In this document: piece after piece, positions 51,178-60,896 of the stretch
Layout: the number at the start of each line of letters is the position of its first letter
How positions within the stretch are numbered: position 1 is the first letter of the stretch
DNA from: Gillisella vitis
GTDB taxonomy: Bacteria; Pseudomonadota; Alphaproteobacteria; Rhizobiales; Rhizobiaceae
Length of the DNA stretch: 64,000 nt
Reading direction: 5' to 3'
NCBI RefSeq assembly: GCF_014204625.1
Contig: NZ_JACHLU010000001.1
Span: 310,001-374,000 of the forward strand
The notes under the pieces: generated by a model
Database searches by the model: none
Told to the model about the DNA's origin: nothing
What the model saw: only the letters and a program-made list of their open reading frames with translations
Translations under genes and position numbers: made by a program

Positions 51178-52616
51178 GCAAGTTTCATTTTATCTTGCCC
51201 GCTCGACGAATTTGACACTTCGTGCCAGATTTCGGCATCAATTTTACCGACAAGCTCAGGATACAGATGCGGATCAAAGATCGGCGTGCTCGAACGTCTC
51301 TGCTCGAAGTAATCCCGTGTGAGCTTGATCACCAGAGGCGACATCAGGCAAATTGCCACAAGGTTGATGGACGCCATCAGCCCCATGGATGCGTCGGCGG
51401 CATCAAACACCGTGGTGGCGCTCTCATAGGAGCCCCAAAGCACCATCAACAGCAGACCAATGCGCGCGCATGTCAGGCCAATTTTATTGTCCAGTCCAAG
51501 ATAGACCAGCGCATTCTCAGCATAAGAATAGTTGCCGAGTACCGAGGTCCAGGCAAAGAAAAAGATGGCGATTGCGATGAAATACTGTCCTGCACCGCCA
51601 ATATGGGCGGACAAGGCAGCCTGCGTGAGCGGTGTGCCAGTCAGTTCGCCACCGGGCACAAGCGTACCAGACAGAACAATCATCAGCCCGGTTGCCGTGC
51701 AGATCAGCAGCGTATCAATGAAAACGCCAAGTGCCTGCACCATGCCTTGCGAGGCAGGGTGGTGCGGATTGGGGGTCGCAGCAGCAGCAATATTCGGCGC
51801 AGATCCCATACCGGCCTCGTTTGAGAACAGGCCACGCTTGACGCCATTGAGCATCGCACCCGCAATGCCGCCAACCGCCTGTTCATAACCGAATGCACTT
51901 CTGACGATCAGCATGAACGCCGCAGGCACATCGGCAATGTTCACAATCAAAACGTAGAGAGCAACGCCAAGATAGGCAACAGCCATAAACGGCACCACAT
52001 ATTCGGCGCAGCGGGCAATCTGCTTGATGCCACCAAAGATAACCACGCCGGAAATGGCAGCAATCACAACGCCAACGCCCAGCTTGGGCATTCCAAACGC
52101 CCCATGCATGGCTTCCGCGATGGAATTTGCCTGAACCGCGTTGAAAACCAGACCAAACACCAAAATCAGGCAAATGGCGAAAATCGCCGCCGCCCATGGC
52201 GCGTTCAGACCACGCGCAATGTAGAATGCGGGACCGCCACGGTATTCTCCACTTTGGCCACGCACCTTGAACAATTGCGCCAGCGTGCTTTCGGCATAGG
52301 CTGTGGCCATGCCAAGGGCGGCAACAACCCACATCCAAAAGAGCGCACCGGGCCCACCAAGCGTCATGGCAACCGCAACACCAGCCAGATTGCCGGTTCC
52401 CACCCGCGAGGCAAGACTGGTGCAAAGGGCCTGAAAAGGCGTGATACCGGCCGAATCCGCCTCAGGTGCGCGCGTGACAACGCGAATAAATTCAGGAAAA
52501 TGGCGAAATTGCAAAAAGCCCAGACGGACTGTGAAATAAACACCCACGGCGAGCAAGCCGTAGATCAGGACATAGCCCCAAAAAAATGTATTCAAAAATC
52601 CAATCACCATTGTCAT
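51168..52616 (-). CDS. Sodium:alanine symporter (AGCS family)
   Basis: 482 residues, about 11 membrane segments. AGCS signatures: RVGTGNLAGVAVAMTLGGPGALFWMW, GGPAFYIARGLNAPWAAAIFAIC and FSNEAGMGSAPNIAAAATPNPHHPASQGMVQALGVFIDT. It imports alanine, glycine or a related amino acid with Na+. GGGGAGA precedes the ATG. The GntR gene upstream on the same strand probably regulates it. Confidence 0.9.
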   Translation of the reverse strand: MTMVIGFLNTFFWGYVLIYGLLAVGVYFTVRLGFLQFRHFPEFIRVVTRAPEADSAGITPFQALCTSLASRVGTGNLAGVAVAMTLGGPGALFWMWVVAALGMATAYAESTLAQLFKVRGQSGEYRGGPAFYIARGLNAPWAAAIFAICLILVFGLVFNAVQANSIAEAMHGAFGMPKLGVGVVIAAISGVVIFGGIKQIARCAEYVVPFMAVAYLGVALYVLIVNIADVPAAFMLIVRSAFGYEQAVGGIAGAMLNGVKRGLFSNEAGMGSAPNIAAAATPNPHHPASQGMVQALGVFIDTLLICTATGLMIVLSGTLVPGGELTGTPLTQAALSAHIGGAGQYFIAIAIFFFAWTSVLGNYSYAENALVYLGLDNKIGLTCARIGLLLMVLWGSYESATTVFDAADASMGLMASINLVAICLMSPLVIKLTRDYFEQRRSSTPIFDPHLYPELVGKIDAEIWHEVSNSSSGQDKMKLAKI

Positions 52617-52796
52617 GCAAGTCTCCCCTTCTTTGAAGAATAAATGGCTGTATCACGACATGATTGCTTCAATTCCACCCGATTGAAGCTGACAATCATG
52701 CCGAAAATTTAAAATGCTACAGCATGGGACGTAAGGATGCCCCATGTGGCAATGTATCAGGTCTGTGTGGTACCCCTCCTGGTGTCGCCGGGTGCA

Positions 52797-53477
52797 TCAG
52801 GTTTTCAAAGGACGGATCTGAAGCGCATCGCGTAAATCAAGATGGTGTGTATGCTTGATACGCGCTGTCAGATGCTTCTCAATATCATTGATATGCGTCA
52901 CCATCACGCGCGCAGCTTCTCGGTAATCCCTCCTGTCCAGAAGATCAACGATACGTTCATGATCATCGCAGGAGCAGGTCGCATCTGGCGTGGATTGATA
53001 GAGCGCTTCAAAGAGCAGGCTTCGCGCTGTCAGATCACTGAGAACATCCAGCAGTGGATCAAACCCCAGCACCTCGGCGAGGCAGACGTGAAAGTCCGCA
53101 AGAAGATGACTTCGGGCTGCAATATCATTCGATGCAATCGCCTCGCGCTGTTGGGCAATATGCTCACGCAGCCTGATGATTGCCTCTGGCTCTACTGTGT
53201 CAATCGTATTGAGAATGCCCGATTCAATGGCACGACGCGCCTGAAACGCCGCCATTGCCTCTTCGACCGATGGCTCGACAACAAACCAGCCGCGCCGCGC
53301 CGTTACCTGCACAAGCCCGCGTGCCTCCAGCCGCGTCAGCGATTGCCGCACCACGGTCCGGGAGACGCCAAACAGCGTTGCAAGTTCCTGCTCTCCCAGC
53401 CGCATTCCGGGCCGCAGGCGCCCGCCAAGAATGGCATCAATGATCGATCGGTCGATGTGAATCGACTGTTGCTCCAC
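52797..53477 (-). CDS. GntR-family regulator with FCD domain
   Basis: 226 residues from a GTG at 53477 with an unusually strong ribosome site (AGGGAGGGG). A longer upstream reading frame lacks family sequence. The winged helix is at residues about 8-70 (IIDAILGGRLRPGMRLGEQELATLFGVSRTVVRQSLTRLEARGLVQV) and the metal-binding FCD domain follows, with Asp/His ligands in LADFHVCLAEVLG and DHERIVDLLDRRDYREAARVMVTHI. It precedes the alanine symporter gene by about 180 bases on the same strand. A CTTGGATACAAG palindrome 57 bases upstream of the start (53534-53545) may be its own operator. Confidence 0.85.
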   Translation of the reverse strand: MEQQSIHIDRSIIDAILGGRLRPGMRLGEQELATLFGVSRTVVRQSLTRLEARGLVQVTARRGWFVVEPSVEEAMAAFQARRAIESGILNTIDTVEPEAIIRLREHIAQQREAIASNDIAARSHLLADFHVCLAEVLGFDPLLDVLSDLTARSLLFEALYQSTPDATCSCDDHERIVDLLDRRDYREAARVMVTHINDIEKHLTARIKHTHHLDLRDALQIRPLKT

Positions 53478-53561
53478 CGCGTCCCCTCCCTGTCGTCCTG
53501 CCGGATCTTGATGTATCCCGCCTGAGTTATCACCTTGGATACAAGAAACGCAATAGTCCTG

Positions 53562-53596
53562 GTGTTTGTCTGGTTTCATTTGAACCTGACAGACAC
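53562..53596. repeat. Single module of palindromic repeat family B
   Basis: GTGTTTGTCTGGTTTC with GAACCTGACAGACAC. In the divergent region between the GntR gene and the sugar dehydrogenase gene. Confidence 0.7.
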
Positions 53597-53694
53597 AAGA
53601 AAACTGAGCCGGTTTTGCACCATCATTTCATTGATGGTATAATTTCGGGCTTGAGGACCCCTCTGATAGTCCATTCAGATGTTCAGGAGACACG

Positions 53695-54825
53695 ATGAAA
53701 TTTCTCTCAGCAATGGCTTTTGGGGTCGCCTTTATCACCTCAGCCCAGGCACAAAGCATCAATGCAGGTAATCACCAGGCATCCGAGGCGCTACCCTTCA
53801 CGGCACGCGAGATTGCGCGTTTCGATACGCCGTGGGCTATCGCCTTTCTGCCCAATGGAAAAATGCTGATCACAGAAAAGCCGGGCCTGATCTTCCTGAC
53901 AGCCCAAAACGGGCAAAAAATCCCGGTTGCCAATGTGCCAGCAGTCGCCGCAGAGGGGCAGAACGGCCTGCTCGACATCGCCCCGGCACCAGACTTCAAG
54001 ACAAGTCAGGCAATCTATCTCACCTATTCAGAGCCGGGGACGTCTGGGAGCAGCCTCGTGCTTGCACGGGCAAAACTTCTTGCCTCTGGTGCACAGGCCT
54101 CGCTGGAAAACCTGAAGGTAATCTGGCGGCAAACCCCGGCTGGCGGTGGCGGGCAATCCGGCGGCATCATTGCTTTTGATCCAGAGGGAAAGCACCTCTA
54201 TCTCACCGTTGGCGATCGTATGCGCCCGGAGACGGCCCAAGATCCCGATCAGGCACGGGGCAAACTTCTCCGGCTCAATCTGGATGGCTCGACGCCTGCC
54301 GACAATCCCCATGCCGATCAAGGGGGCGTCAAGGCGCAAACATTCACAACCGGCCATCGCAATCCATACGGCCTGGCCTTCACGGATGATGGAAACTTAT
54401 GGCTGCATGAAATGGGCCCGCGCGGTGGCGACGAGCTTAATCTGATCAAGGCCAACGGCAATTACGGATGGCCGCTGGTGTCAAACGGCGACAATTACAG
54501 CGGCAAGCCAATTCCCCGCCATGCGACAAGACCGGAGTTCATTGCACCAGTTCTCTACTGGAACCCGGTGATCGCACCGGCGGGCATGGTCATCTATCAT
54601 GGTCCGATGTTTCCCAAATGGCGCGGTTCAGCGCTGATCGGTGGCCTTGCATCCATGGCGCTGATTCGCGTCACCTTCGATGGTCGCGGTGGCGCACAAG
54701 AGGCCGATCGCTTTGACATGCAGGCACGAATCCGTGATGTCGCCACCGCTCCAGACGGAGCGGTATGGGTCATCGAGGACGATAGCGACGGGCGTTTGTT
54801 ACGCCTGACACCCGGAAAACGCTGA
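53695..54825 (+). CDS. Soluble PQQ-dependent aldose sugar dehydrogenase (Asd/YliI type)
   Basis: 376 residues with a signal peptide (cleavage near AQA-QS, residue 20). The six-bladed GSDH beta propeller is evident: FDTPWAIAFLPNGKMLITEKPG, NGLLDIAPAPDFKTSQAIYLTYSEPG, GGGQSGGIIAFDPEGKHLYLTVGDR (with the active-site His replaced by the G-G-Q-S-G style seen here), TGHRNPYGLAFTDDGNLWLHEMGPRGGDELNLI and GNYGWPLVS. It oxidises aldoses in the periplasm using PQQ. CAGGAG precedes the ATG. It stands alone; no PQQ biosynthesis gene is nearby. Confidence 0.85.
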   Translation: MKFLSAMAFGVAFITSAQAQSINAGNHQASEALPFTAREIARFDTPWAIAFLPNGKMLITEKPGLIFLTAQNGQKIPVANVPAVAAEGQNGLLDIAPAPDFKTSQAIYLTYSEPGTSGSSLVLARAKLLASGAQASLENLKVIWRQTPAGGGGQSGGIIAFDPEGKHLYLTVGDRMRPETAQDPDQARGKLLRLNLDGSTPADNPHADQGGVKAQTFTTGHRNPYGLAFTDDGNLWLHEMGPRGGDELNLIKANGNYGWPLVSNGDNYSGKPIPRHATRPEFIAPVLYWNPVIAPAGMVIYHGPMFPKWRGSALIGGLASMALIRVTFDGRGGAQEADRFDMQARIRDVATAPDGAVWVIEDDSDGRLLRLTPGKR

Positions 54826-54998
54826 ATAACAGGAACAGGAGGCATCTCCTATCTCTTTGCTTATCCTTGTTTTTATGAAAGTTACTTCTCATTCGGCAGG
54901 CAAACTCCAGAGAGAAATAATCCATCTGAGATTGCGTCTTGTTTCGCAGTTGTACGCAGCCTATTCTGTCTGGACAATCAGATGGAGGCGACGACATC

Positions 54999-56072
54999 GT
55001 GAAAAGAGATATTGGAATTGATCTCATACGCGGCGTGGCAATGATAACGATTGCAATTAATCATGCCTATTTTTTTGCTGTTTCTGGCGGTTATCAAGGC
55101 CCACGCATCCCCACGCCTACAGTTTTTGGACTGTCATCGGCCGCCGAACTGTTTGTGGGCCTGTCCGGCTATATGGTCGGCATGGTCTATGCCAGACGTG
55201 AGCAATATGGACCGAAACTGGCGCAACGCGCAGGCAAGCTTTATATTTTAAATGCTGTGATGTTGGCAGCCCTTTCGCTTTTTGTGCTGGTGGTGCCCGC
55301 CAATCTTGTTTCAGCCACGCGGCTTGAACCTTACATGAATGATCCCGGCTCTGCTGTTATCAACTTTCTGACACTGCAACATGCACCCAACCTGCTGGAT
55401 GTCTTGCAACTTTATATCATCTTTATGATCACCGCGATTCCCGCCACATGGTTGTTGCGAAAATCCCTGCTTATTTTCATCACTTCAACCGCACTGATCT
55501 ATTGTATCGCCCAGATTGCGCTGTTCAGCGGTCATGATATTGGCGCAAATCCATTCTGGTTACCCGCCTGGCAATTTCTGTTTTTCGGCAGCATGGCCGC
55601 AGGTTTCAAAACCCTGCATGTGCCGATATTTGCCTGGATTGACAAAAACACCAGACTGATTGTGGTGCCGTTTGCCCTGCTGGCCTTGACCTATGCCTAT
55701 ATAAAACTCGGGCCCGTTTTGGGATATCAACATTACGCCCCCAAAAAAGGCGAGTTGAGCATTGTCCGAATCCTGCATGCCGTAACGCTGGTGGCATTTT
55801 ATGCCTTTATGATAGCGCTCACACGACGCTGGCATCAGACAAAACCCCTGCAGTCTGTGGCACTGATTGGCAGACAGACGCTCAATGGCTTTCTGGCCAG
55901 CATTGTTTTTACCTATTACGGTGTGCTCTTCATAGCGCAACCCATTGGCGGTATTCCGGGTTATCTCCTGATGACCACGATGGTTCTGGCCAGCGTGTAT
56001 GTCTGCGCTGCCTGGTCAGAACGGCGCAAAAACCAAGAGAAGGCACTGAACCCTGGTTATCGGAAAGGCTGA
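54999..56072 (+). CDS. opgC: OpgC-family membrane acyltransferase
   Basis: 357 residues from a GTG with GGAGG upstream. About ten membrane helices. The N-terminal RDIGIDLIRGVAMITIAINHAYFF and SAAELFVGLSGYMVGMVYARR, then LPAWQFLFFGSMAAGFK, are the conserved OpgC blocks; the family succinylates osmoregulated periplasmic glucans. OpgGH-type glucan synthesis genes are not in the window, and some family members act on other glycans, so the acceptor is uncertain. Confidence 0.82.
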   Translation: MKRDIGIDLIRGVAMITIAINHAYFFAVSGGYQGPRIPTPTVFGLSSAAELFVGLSGYMVGMVYARREQYGPKLAQRAGKLYILNAVMLAALSLFVLVVPANLVSATRLEPYMNDPGSAVINFLTLQHAPNLLDVLQLYIIFMITAIPATWLLRKSLLIFITSTALIYCIAQIALFSGHDIGANPFWLPAWQFLFFGSMAAGFKTLHVPIFAWIDKNTRLIVVPFALLALTYAYIKLGPVLGYQHYAPKKGELSIVRILHAVTLVAFYAFMIALTRRWHQTKPLQSVALIGRQTLNGFLASIVFTYYGVLFIAQPIGGIPGYLLMTTMVLASVYVCAAWSERRKNQEKALNPGYRKG

Positions 56073-56287
56073 GAGAAACAAGCGGCGTTTTCAATGAAAG
56101 CAGCCATCTGAAGCGTTGACTATTCAACACATGGAATCAGATGAGAGAGCCCAGAACATTGTATTGGATTTGCCGTGCTGCGCTTTATCCTTCTGTTTGC
56201 GCATGTGCTTTATCGTTCAACTGATCCCGGTTAAACGCGACATGAGAGCGTCTGTCAGCTTTACAGCACCGGCTTTGCTGCCTCGCG

Positions 56288-57982
56288 TCATACCTGCTGC
56301 ACAAGAACATCCGCTGGCACATCCGTCGGAGCGCTTGCCCGTTGGAGAAAATGCTGCATGGATTGAAAAAACACCTTCAGAAAAATCCGGACCGCATTCT
56401 CAGTCGGATTGATTGGGCCATCCGTATAAAGATCCGTCAGCCATTGTATCACTGCAAGCCGTTGCACGCCCAGAACCGGCAAAGCGAGCGGACCTGCCTG
56501 ATGCAGACAATACCAGTCCGACACAAGCTCAAGCATCGAAACCTCTGCGAGATCCTGATGGGGGCACCGGGCCGCCAATGGAATGGCACCCATTCCAGAG
56601 GGGCGGGTGCGCTCATCCGCGCACAATTGTGCCAGCGACATGGGCGCAATGCAGGCCACAACATCACTCGGCCATTCTTTGGGAAAATACCGATGCTGCA
56701 CCAGCGCTGTGGTGTGCAGACGCAAGAACTCCCCATAGGTTTGCGCCAGCAGGGCCTGATCCGGCACCGCACCGGATAGCACCGTTTCGCGGCAATACGC
56801 GGCCACAACAGCCGAATCCAGCGGCAGCCCTGAGAGATCAACCGTGTCCACGGCAATGGTATTGCTGCGAACAGTCAGTGTTTTGAACGCGGGCGGAAAC
56901 GCCACCAGAGATGGCACGGCCACATTGACCAACTGGCCTTGCGCCCGCTTTCGCCGCGTCACCCCCTCCACATGCAGGTGGCCGCTGAAATGAAGCGGAA
57001 TGCCGGCCGTAATCAGCGCGTAGGCAACAGCATCAAGGGGCCTGCGCCGGGCCTTGGTACTGTTGGGAAATAAGGCCTCGGAGATGCCCGCCGGTTCATC
57101 GAACGGGTCAATCACAGGATAGTGGGAAAAGGTCAGCAACGTCTTGCCAAGGCGTCTGGCGCGGGCAGCAACGTCGGCAATCCACTCAAACATAAAGGGT
57201 TTCAGCCGCAGCATCGCATTCCAGCCGGCCGATGTGCTGTCGATGAAAGCCTGCTCGGAGCCTGTGGGGAAATGGCCATCCCGCGGCTCAAACACATTGG
57301 CATCAATCATCAACAGCCAAAGTCCATCCTGTGGCTCAATCAGATAGGATGCATCCATCAGGCGATAGTGATTGTGCCGATTGGCTGAGTAAACGTCATA
57401 GAGGCGATTTGAGGCCGCATCTGAGCTGCCAAACGGCGTTTCCCAATGCAGATCGCCGGGGCGGCGAAAATAGCCGAAAGCAGCCATGGGATCGAGACCG
57501 GATGGATAGCCCTCGCAATACATTTGCGGGTTCAGCACATGGTCTGGCAAGGCCACTCCCGCATCGCTGCTGACCAATTGGCTTGTGCCATCCTGCTGCA
57601 AAAACCGCTTGGTCTGGTGGCGGCCGATAGGCCCAAAAATATCATGATTACCGGGCAAAGCGTAAAAGCGCGTACCATAGCGGGCCTCATGCTCGCTCAG
57701 CAATCGGGCAAGGCTGGCCGTGGTCTGGCGCTGGCCATCATCGGTATAATCGCCCAGCAGCACGACATGGCGAATGCCACGCACAACAACAGCCTCAAGG
57801 GCAGCAGACAAGGCCGCAGCACTTTCGTTGAACACGCGGGTGGACGCACGGGTGTCGGCCCAAGTGCGCAAGGTCAGGGTGCGATCCCCCTGCCGCACCC
57901 CAGAGACGCCAAAGTCACCATCAACATCATGAAAATGCGCATCGGCAATCACTGCCAGAGAAAAAGACGAAGGATCAACCAT
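56288..57982 (-). CDS. Large calcineurin-like metallophosphoesterase
   Basis: 564 residues, well above the 250-300 of simple family members. The metal-binding motifs occur in order: LAVIADAHFHD (D-x-H), VVLLGDYTDDGQ (GDxxD), ALPGNHDIF (GNHD), LLTFSHYPV and HFSGHLHVEG (GHxH). The C-terminal 190 residues are an additional domain I do not recognise. No signal peptide is obvious, so it is probably cytoplasmic. It lies 65 bases downstream of the FUSC gene on the same strand and is likely cotranscribed. Confidence 0.82.
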   Translation of the reverse strand: MVDPSSFSLAVIADAHFHDVDGDFGVSGVRQGDRTLTLRTWADTRASTRVFNESAAALSAALEAVVVRGIRHVVLLGDYTDDGQRQTTASLARLLSEHEARYGTRFYALPGNHDIFGPIGRHQTKRFLQQDGTSQLVSSDAGVALPDHVLNPQMYCEGYPSGLDPMAAFGYFRRPGDLHWETPFGSSDAASNRLYDVYSANRHNHYRLMDASYLIEPQDGLWLLMIDANVFEPRDGHFPTGSEQAFIDSTSAGWNAMLRLKPFMFEWIADVAARARRLGKTLLTFSHYPVIDPFDEPAGISEALFPNSTKARRRPLDAVAYALITAGIPLHFSGHLHVEGVTRRKRAQGQLVNVAVPSLVAFPPAFKTLTVRSNTIAVDTVDLSGLPLDSAVVAAYCRETVLSGAVPDQALLAQTYGEFLRLHTTALVQHRYFPKEWPSDVVACIAPMSLAQLCADERTRPSGMGAIPLAARCPHQDLAEVSMLELVSDWYCLHQAGPLALPVLGVQRLAVIQWLTDLYTDGPINPTENAVRIFLKVFFQSMQHFLQRASAPTDVPADVLVQQV

Positions 57983-58047
57983 GGAGCCATATCACCCATG
58001 CGCTTCGATCCTGTCAATCTTCAGCATGGACATCAAAACGGTTTTCA

Positions 58048-59904
58048 TCAGAGAGCAGCATCATGCGAGAGGCGACGATGCCATGCCCCGGAAGCTTCAC
58101 CTGCCAACAGACGAAGCTCGCGCAGCGCCGCCCCATCCTGATCGGAAACCTCGTGAGAGCGGTGCAACAAGCCGCCCAGATCATGAATAGCAACTTCGGC
58201 AGCCGTGCTGGCAAGACCTGCCGCCCGCCGCGCCGTGATAATGGTTTGGGTATCAGCACCACTTTCCACCGCTTCAAGATAGGCACGGTTTGCCTTCAGC
58301 CCCTCATTGATCAAGGCGGACAAGGGCAGCGCCGGATCGGGCCACAGCACCAGAACCGCCACCAGAGCGGTCAGGCTGCCAATGGTGTTATCAAGAATGC
58401 GGGCCGAGGCGACGCCAGCGCCGGATTGCAACAACTCCGTGACCAGAATGAACAGCATGGTGAGAGCCACGACAAACACGGTATAATTGACGCTACGCAG
58501 GGCAATGGTCAGCCCCGCCAGCGGCACAACAATCACCGCCAGCACCAGTGGCTGATCAACCAGATGCAGAAAGCCAAGTGTTGCAACCCCGCCAAGTGCA
58601 CTACCAACAATACGCTCCAGACTGCGCGTCCAGGTGAAGCGTGCGGCACCTTGCAACACCACCACCACGGCCATGGTGGCCCAATAGGGATAGCCGAAAT
58701 TGAACACGAGAGCGACATAATAGACCGCAAGCACACCCGCCGCTTGCCGAAGCGCATGGCGAAGAGCCACGTTGAGCGGCATGTCCGGCACCGCCGACCG
58801 AAAACTGGCGTCAGACGGCGGCGGCATCGGCATGGCCGCATCCTTGCCGCGCAAGGCCTGTTCCACGGCCAACAGGCAACCTTTGAGGGTTTCATCCGTC
58901 ATGGCCTGACAGGATTGATGCAGCCGCTCAAGCGCATCCGCAAAACCTGTATCCCCCTGCTCGCCCTTGGCCTGCCCGTCGTGAACAAGCGTGGCACGAC
59001 TGGCGTTCAACGCATCCAGAATCGCCAGCGCACAGGCCATGCGGTCTTCCGCTCGGCCTTTGCCCAGAATGAAGGCGTGATCAAGAGCAATGAGAGCACT
59101 GAAAATTGTCTCCACTTTGGCATGCAGAGCTAAAAACGGCACAAGCATTTCTGGGGGCTCATTCTGATAGCGCACCAGCAGACCGCGCAAACGCTCAATG
59201 GCAATCCGTACAGAGCGCCTATGGCTGGCGTGGCCAGGATGCCAGACACGATCCCGATGCGGCCTCTGGCCTGTTACCACGAGATCACTCGTCATATCTG
59301 TCAACCGCATCAGCACGGCACCAGCGGCCTGACGAACCGGCAACCAGGTATTTATCCGCATCAATCCATTGATCAGCACAAAGGCCCAAAGGCTACCCCC
59401 CAGAAAAGCCAATGCCTGCAACGCCGCAAGCTCGAACGATCTGGGAAAGCCAACCGCGACCACGCCAACCACCGCCAGCAGCGTCGCCAACATGCTGGAA
59501 TGCGCCAACCTCCATGGCAAAAGAAGAGACGCAAACACCAGCAGCGGGCCAGCGACCATAGCCGCCAGATGACCAAATGAGGCGATCCATGCGCCGAAAA
59601 AGGCAATCAAAGCGCCAAACACCGCAAACAACAACAGCAGAAAACGCCGCTGACGATCCGGGCCGGGACCATCGCAAAGACAGGTCCAGAAGGCGGCAAA
59701 AATTGCCCATCCCATATGATGTTGGCCACTGGCGATCACCAGCACCAAAGGCACCGCCACCGCAACAGCCGCGCGTCTGGCCTCTGCCAGCGTGAAATGC
59801 TCCGGCGTCAGACCAAATGAGCGCAATTCCAGCCAACGTGCCACACGGCGTAAGGTCACAGACAGGCTGTGATGTTTTCCAGCACCAGGATTTCTTTCAC
59901 CCAT
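58048..59904 (-). CDS. FUSC-family membrane protein (aromatic acid exporter-like)
   Basis: 618 residues with two blocks of membrane helices (about 45-185 and 395-545) separated by a long cytoplasmic region, the YccS/AaeB/FUSC architecture. The second block contains YWATMAVVVVLQGAARFTWTRSLERIVGSALGGV, the hallmark of the family. It probably exports aromatic carboxylates or other small organic acids. The start is the ATG at 59904. It is divergent from lldR and shares that intergenic region. Confidence 0.8.
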   Translation of the reverse strand: MGERNPGAGKHHSLSVTLRRVARWLELRSFGLTPEHFTLAEARRAAVAVAVPLVLVIASGQHHMGWAIFAAFWTCLCDGPGPDRQRRFLLLLFAVFGALIAFFGAWIASFGHLAAMVAGPLLVFASLLLPWRLAHSSMLATLLAVVGVVAVGFPRSFELAALQALAFLGGSLWAFVLINGLMRINTWLPVRQAAGAVLMRLTDMTSDLVVTGQRPHRDRVWHPGHASHRRSVRIAIERLRGLLVRYQNEPPEMLVPFLALHAKVETIFSALIALDHAFILGKGRAEDRMACALAILDALNASRATLVHDGQAKGEQGDTGFADALERLHQSCQAMTDETLKGCLLAVEQALRGKDAAMPMPPPSDASFRSAVPDMPLNVALRHALRQAAGVLAVYYVALVFNFGYPYWATMAVVVVLQGAARFTWTRSLERIVGSALGGVATLGFLHLVDQPLVLAVIVVPLAGLTIALRSVNYTVFVVALTMLFILVTELLQSGAGVASARILDNTIGSLTALVAVLVLWPDPALPLSALINEGLKANRAYLEAVESGADTQTIITARRAAGLASTAAEVAIHDLGGLLHRSHEVSDQDGAALRELRLLAGEASGAWHRRLSHDAAL

Positions 59905-60152
59905 ATCTCAACACCCATTCGGCAATCATCAATGGTTGATGTCAACTGCTGATCCATGAAGACGCTCATCTCAAGCCGTCTTGATACTTCTTTTATTGGT
60001 CGGACCAAATCAAAGCAGTTAACGATGTTGTTATTTTATATATTTCAATGGAAAATATTGCAATTCCTTCAATATCTGGTAGGACCAATATTGACACAAT
60101 AGCGTGTTTTCGGCACGAACATGGGCAAGGTTGCGACCGCAAGGAAAAGCGC
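59905..60152. promoter_or_regulatory. Divergent region with two GntR/LldR-type operators
   Basis: Two copies of the FadR-subfamily consensus T-N-G-T-N3-A-C-N-A: TGGTCGGACCA at 59997-60007 and TGGTAGGACCA at 60077-60087, 80 bases apart centre to centre, with an AT-rich stretch between them likely to contain the lldR promoter. This two-operator layout is that of the E. coli lld operon, where LldR bridges both sites. Confidence 0.75.
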
Positions 60153-60896
60153 ATGCAGAATTTACCGGATCGGATTGAGGCGATCATTGCCGATAACAGG
60201 CTGGAAACAGGCGCGCGCCTGCCATCCGAGCGGCAATTGGCGGCTGAACTTGGTGTTTCCCGTTCCAGCCTGCGTGAGGCAATCCAGCATCTGACAACGC
60301 AAGGCAGGCTGATCAGCCGTCGCGGCGGCGGCACCTATGTGGCAGAACTGCCAATGGACACGCCGCTGCACCGCGCGTTTTTACCGCTGACAAGCCTTGT
60401 GAAGCAGCGGCCAGACTATTGGCAGGACGTGATGGAGATTCGCAAATCGCTGGAGGGAGATGCTGCCTTTTATGCTGCGGAACGGGCCAGCGATGCGGAT
60501 AAAATCCGCCTGAAAGCCGAGCTTGAGCGGATGTCGCATGCCATCACAGACGCAAGCGCCGCTTCTGCGGCCCGCGCTGATGCCGATTTTCACATGATGA
60601 TTGTTCACGCCTCGCATAACGCGGTGTTTGCGCAGGTGATGGCCGGGCTGTTTGATCTGCTGGAAGAGAGCATTTCCCACAGTCTGGAGGCGCTCTACCA
60701 TCTGCCCAGCACTGTCGATATGCTGGAGCGTCAGCACGCCGCCATCATTGAGGCCATTCTGGCCGGGCGCGCGGCACAGGCCCGTACGGCCGCCCTTGAT
60801 CATCTCGCGTTTGTGGAGCGCACCCTGCGCCCCATAGAGGATGCGGCGGCGCGCCAACGGCGCGCATCCCATGCCCTTTCCCGGAGTCTGTCTTAA
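60153..60896 (+). CDS. lldR: LldR-type GntR-family regulator of lactate utilisation
   Basis: 247 residues from the ATG at 60153 with AAGGAAAA upstream. The winged helix (DRIEAIIADNRLETGARLPSERQLAAELGVSRSSLREAIQHLTTQGRLISRRGGGTYVAE) is followed by an FCD domain (DYWQDVMEIRKSLEGDAAFYAAERAS, DADFHMMIVHASHNAVFAQVMAGLFDLL). It precedes lldD by about 110 bases and is preceded by two matching operators, so autoregulation and lactate-responsive control of lldD are likely. Confidence 0.88.
   Translation: MQNLPDRIEAIIADNRLETGARLPSERQLAAELGVSRSSLREAIQHLTTQGRLISRRGGGTYVAELPMDTPLHRAFLPLTSLVKQRPDYWQDVMEIRKSLEGDAAFYAAERASDADKIRLKAELERMSHAITDASAASAARADADFHMMIVHASHNAVFAQVMAGLFDLLEESISHSLEALYHLPSTVDMLERQHAAIIEAILAGRAAQARTAALDHLAFVERTLRPIEDAAARQRRASHALSRSLS

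Noticed and set aside
52617-52796. Possible glycine-type riboswitch ahead of the alanine symporter
   Set aside because: I looked on the minus strand for the conserved paired core of the glycine aptamer and could not find it; only unstructured sequence is evident.
58063-59133. 356-codon plus-strand frame opposite the FUSC gene
   Set aside because: Composition (many His, Gln, Arg) is typical of an antisense shadow, and the FUSC protein shows clear family motifs.
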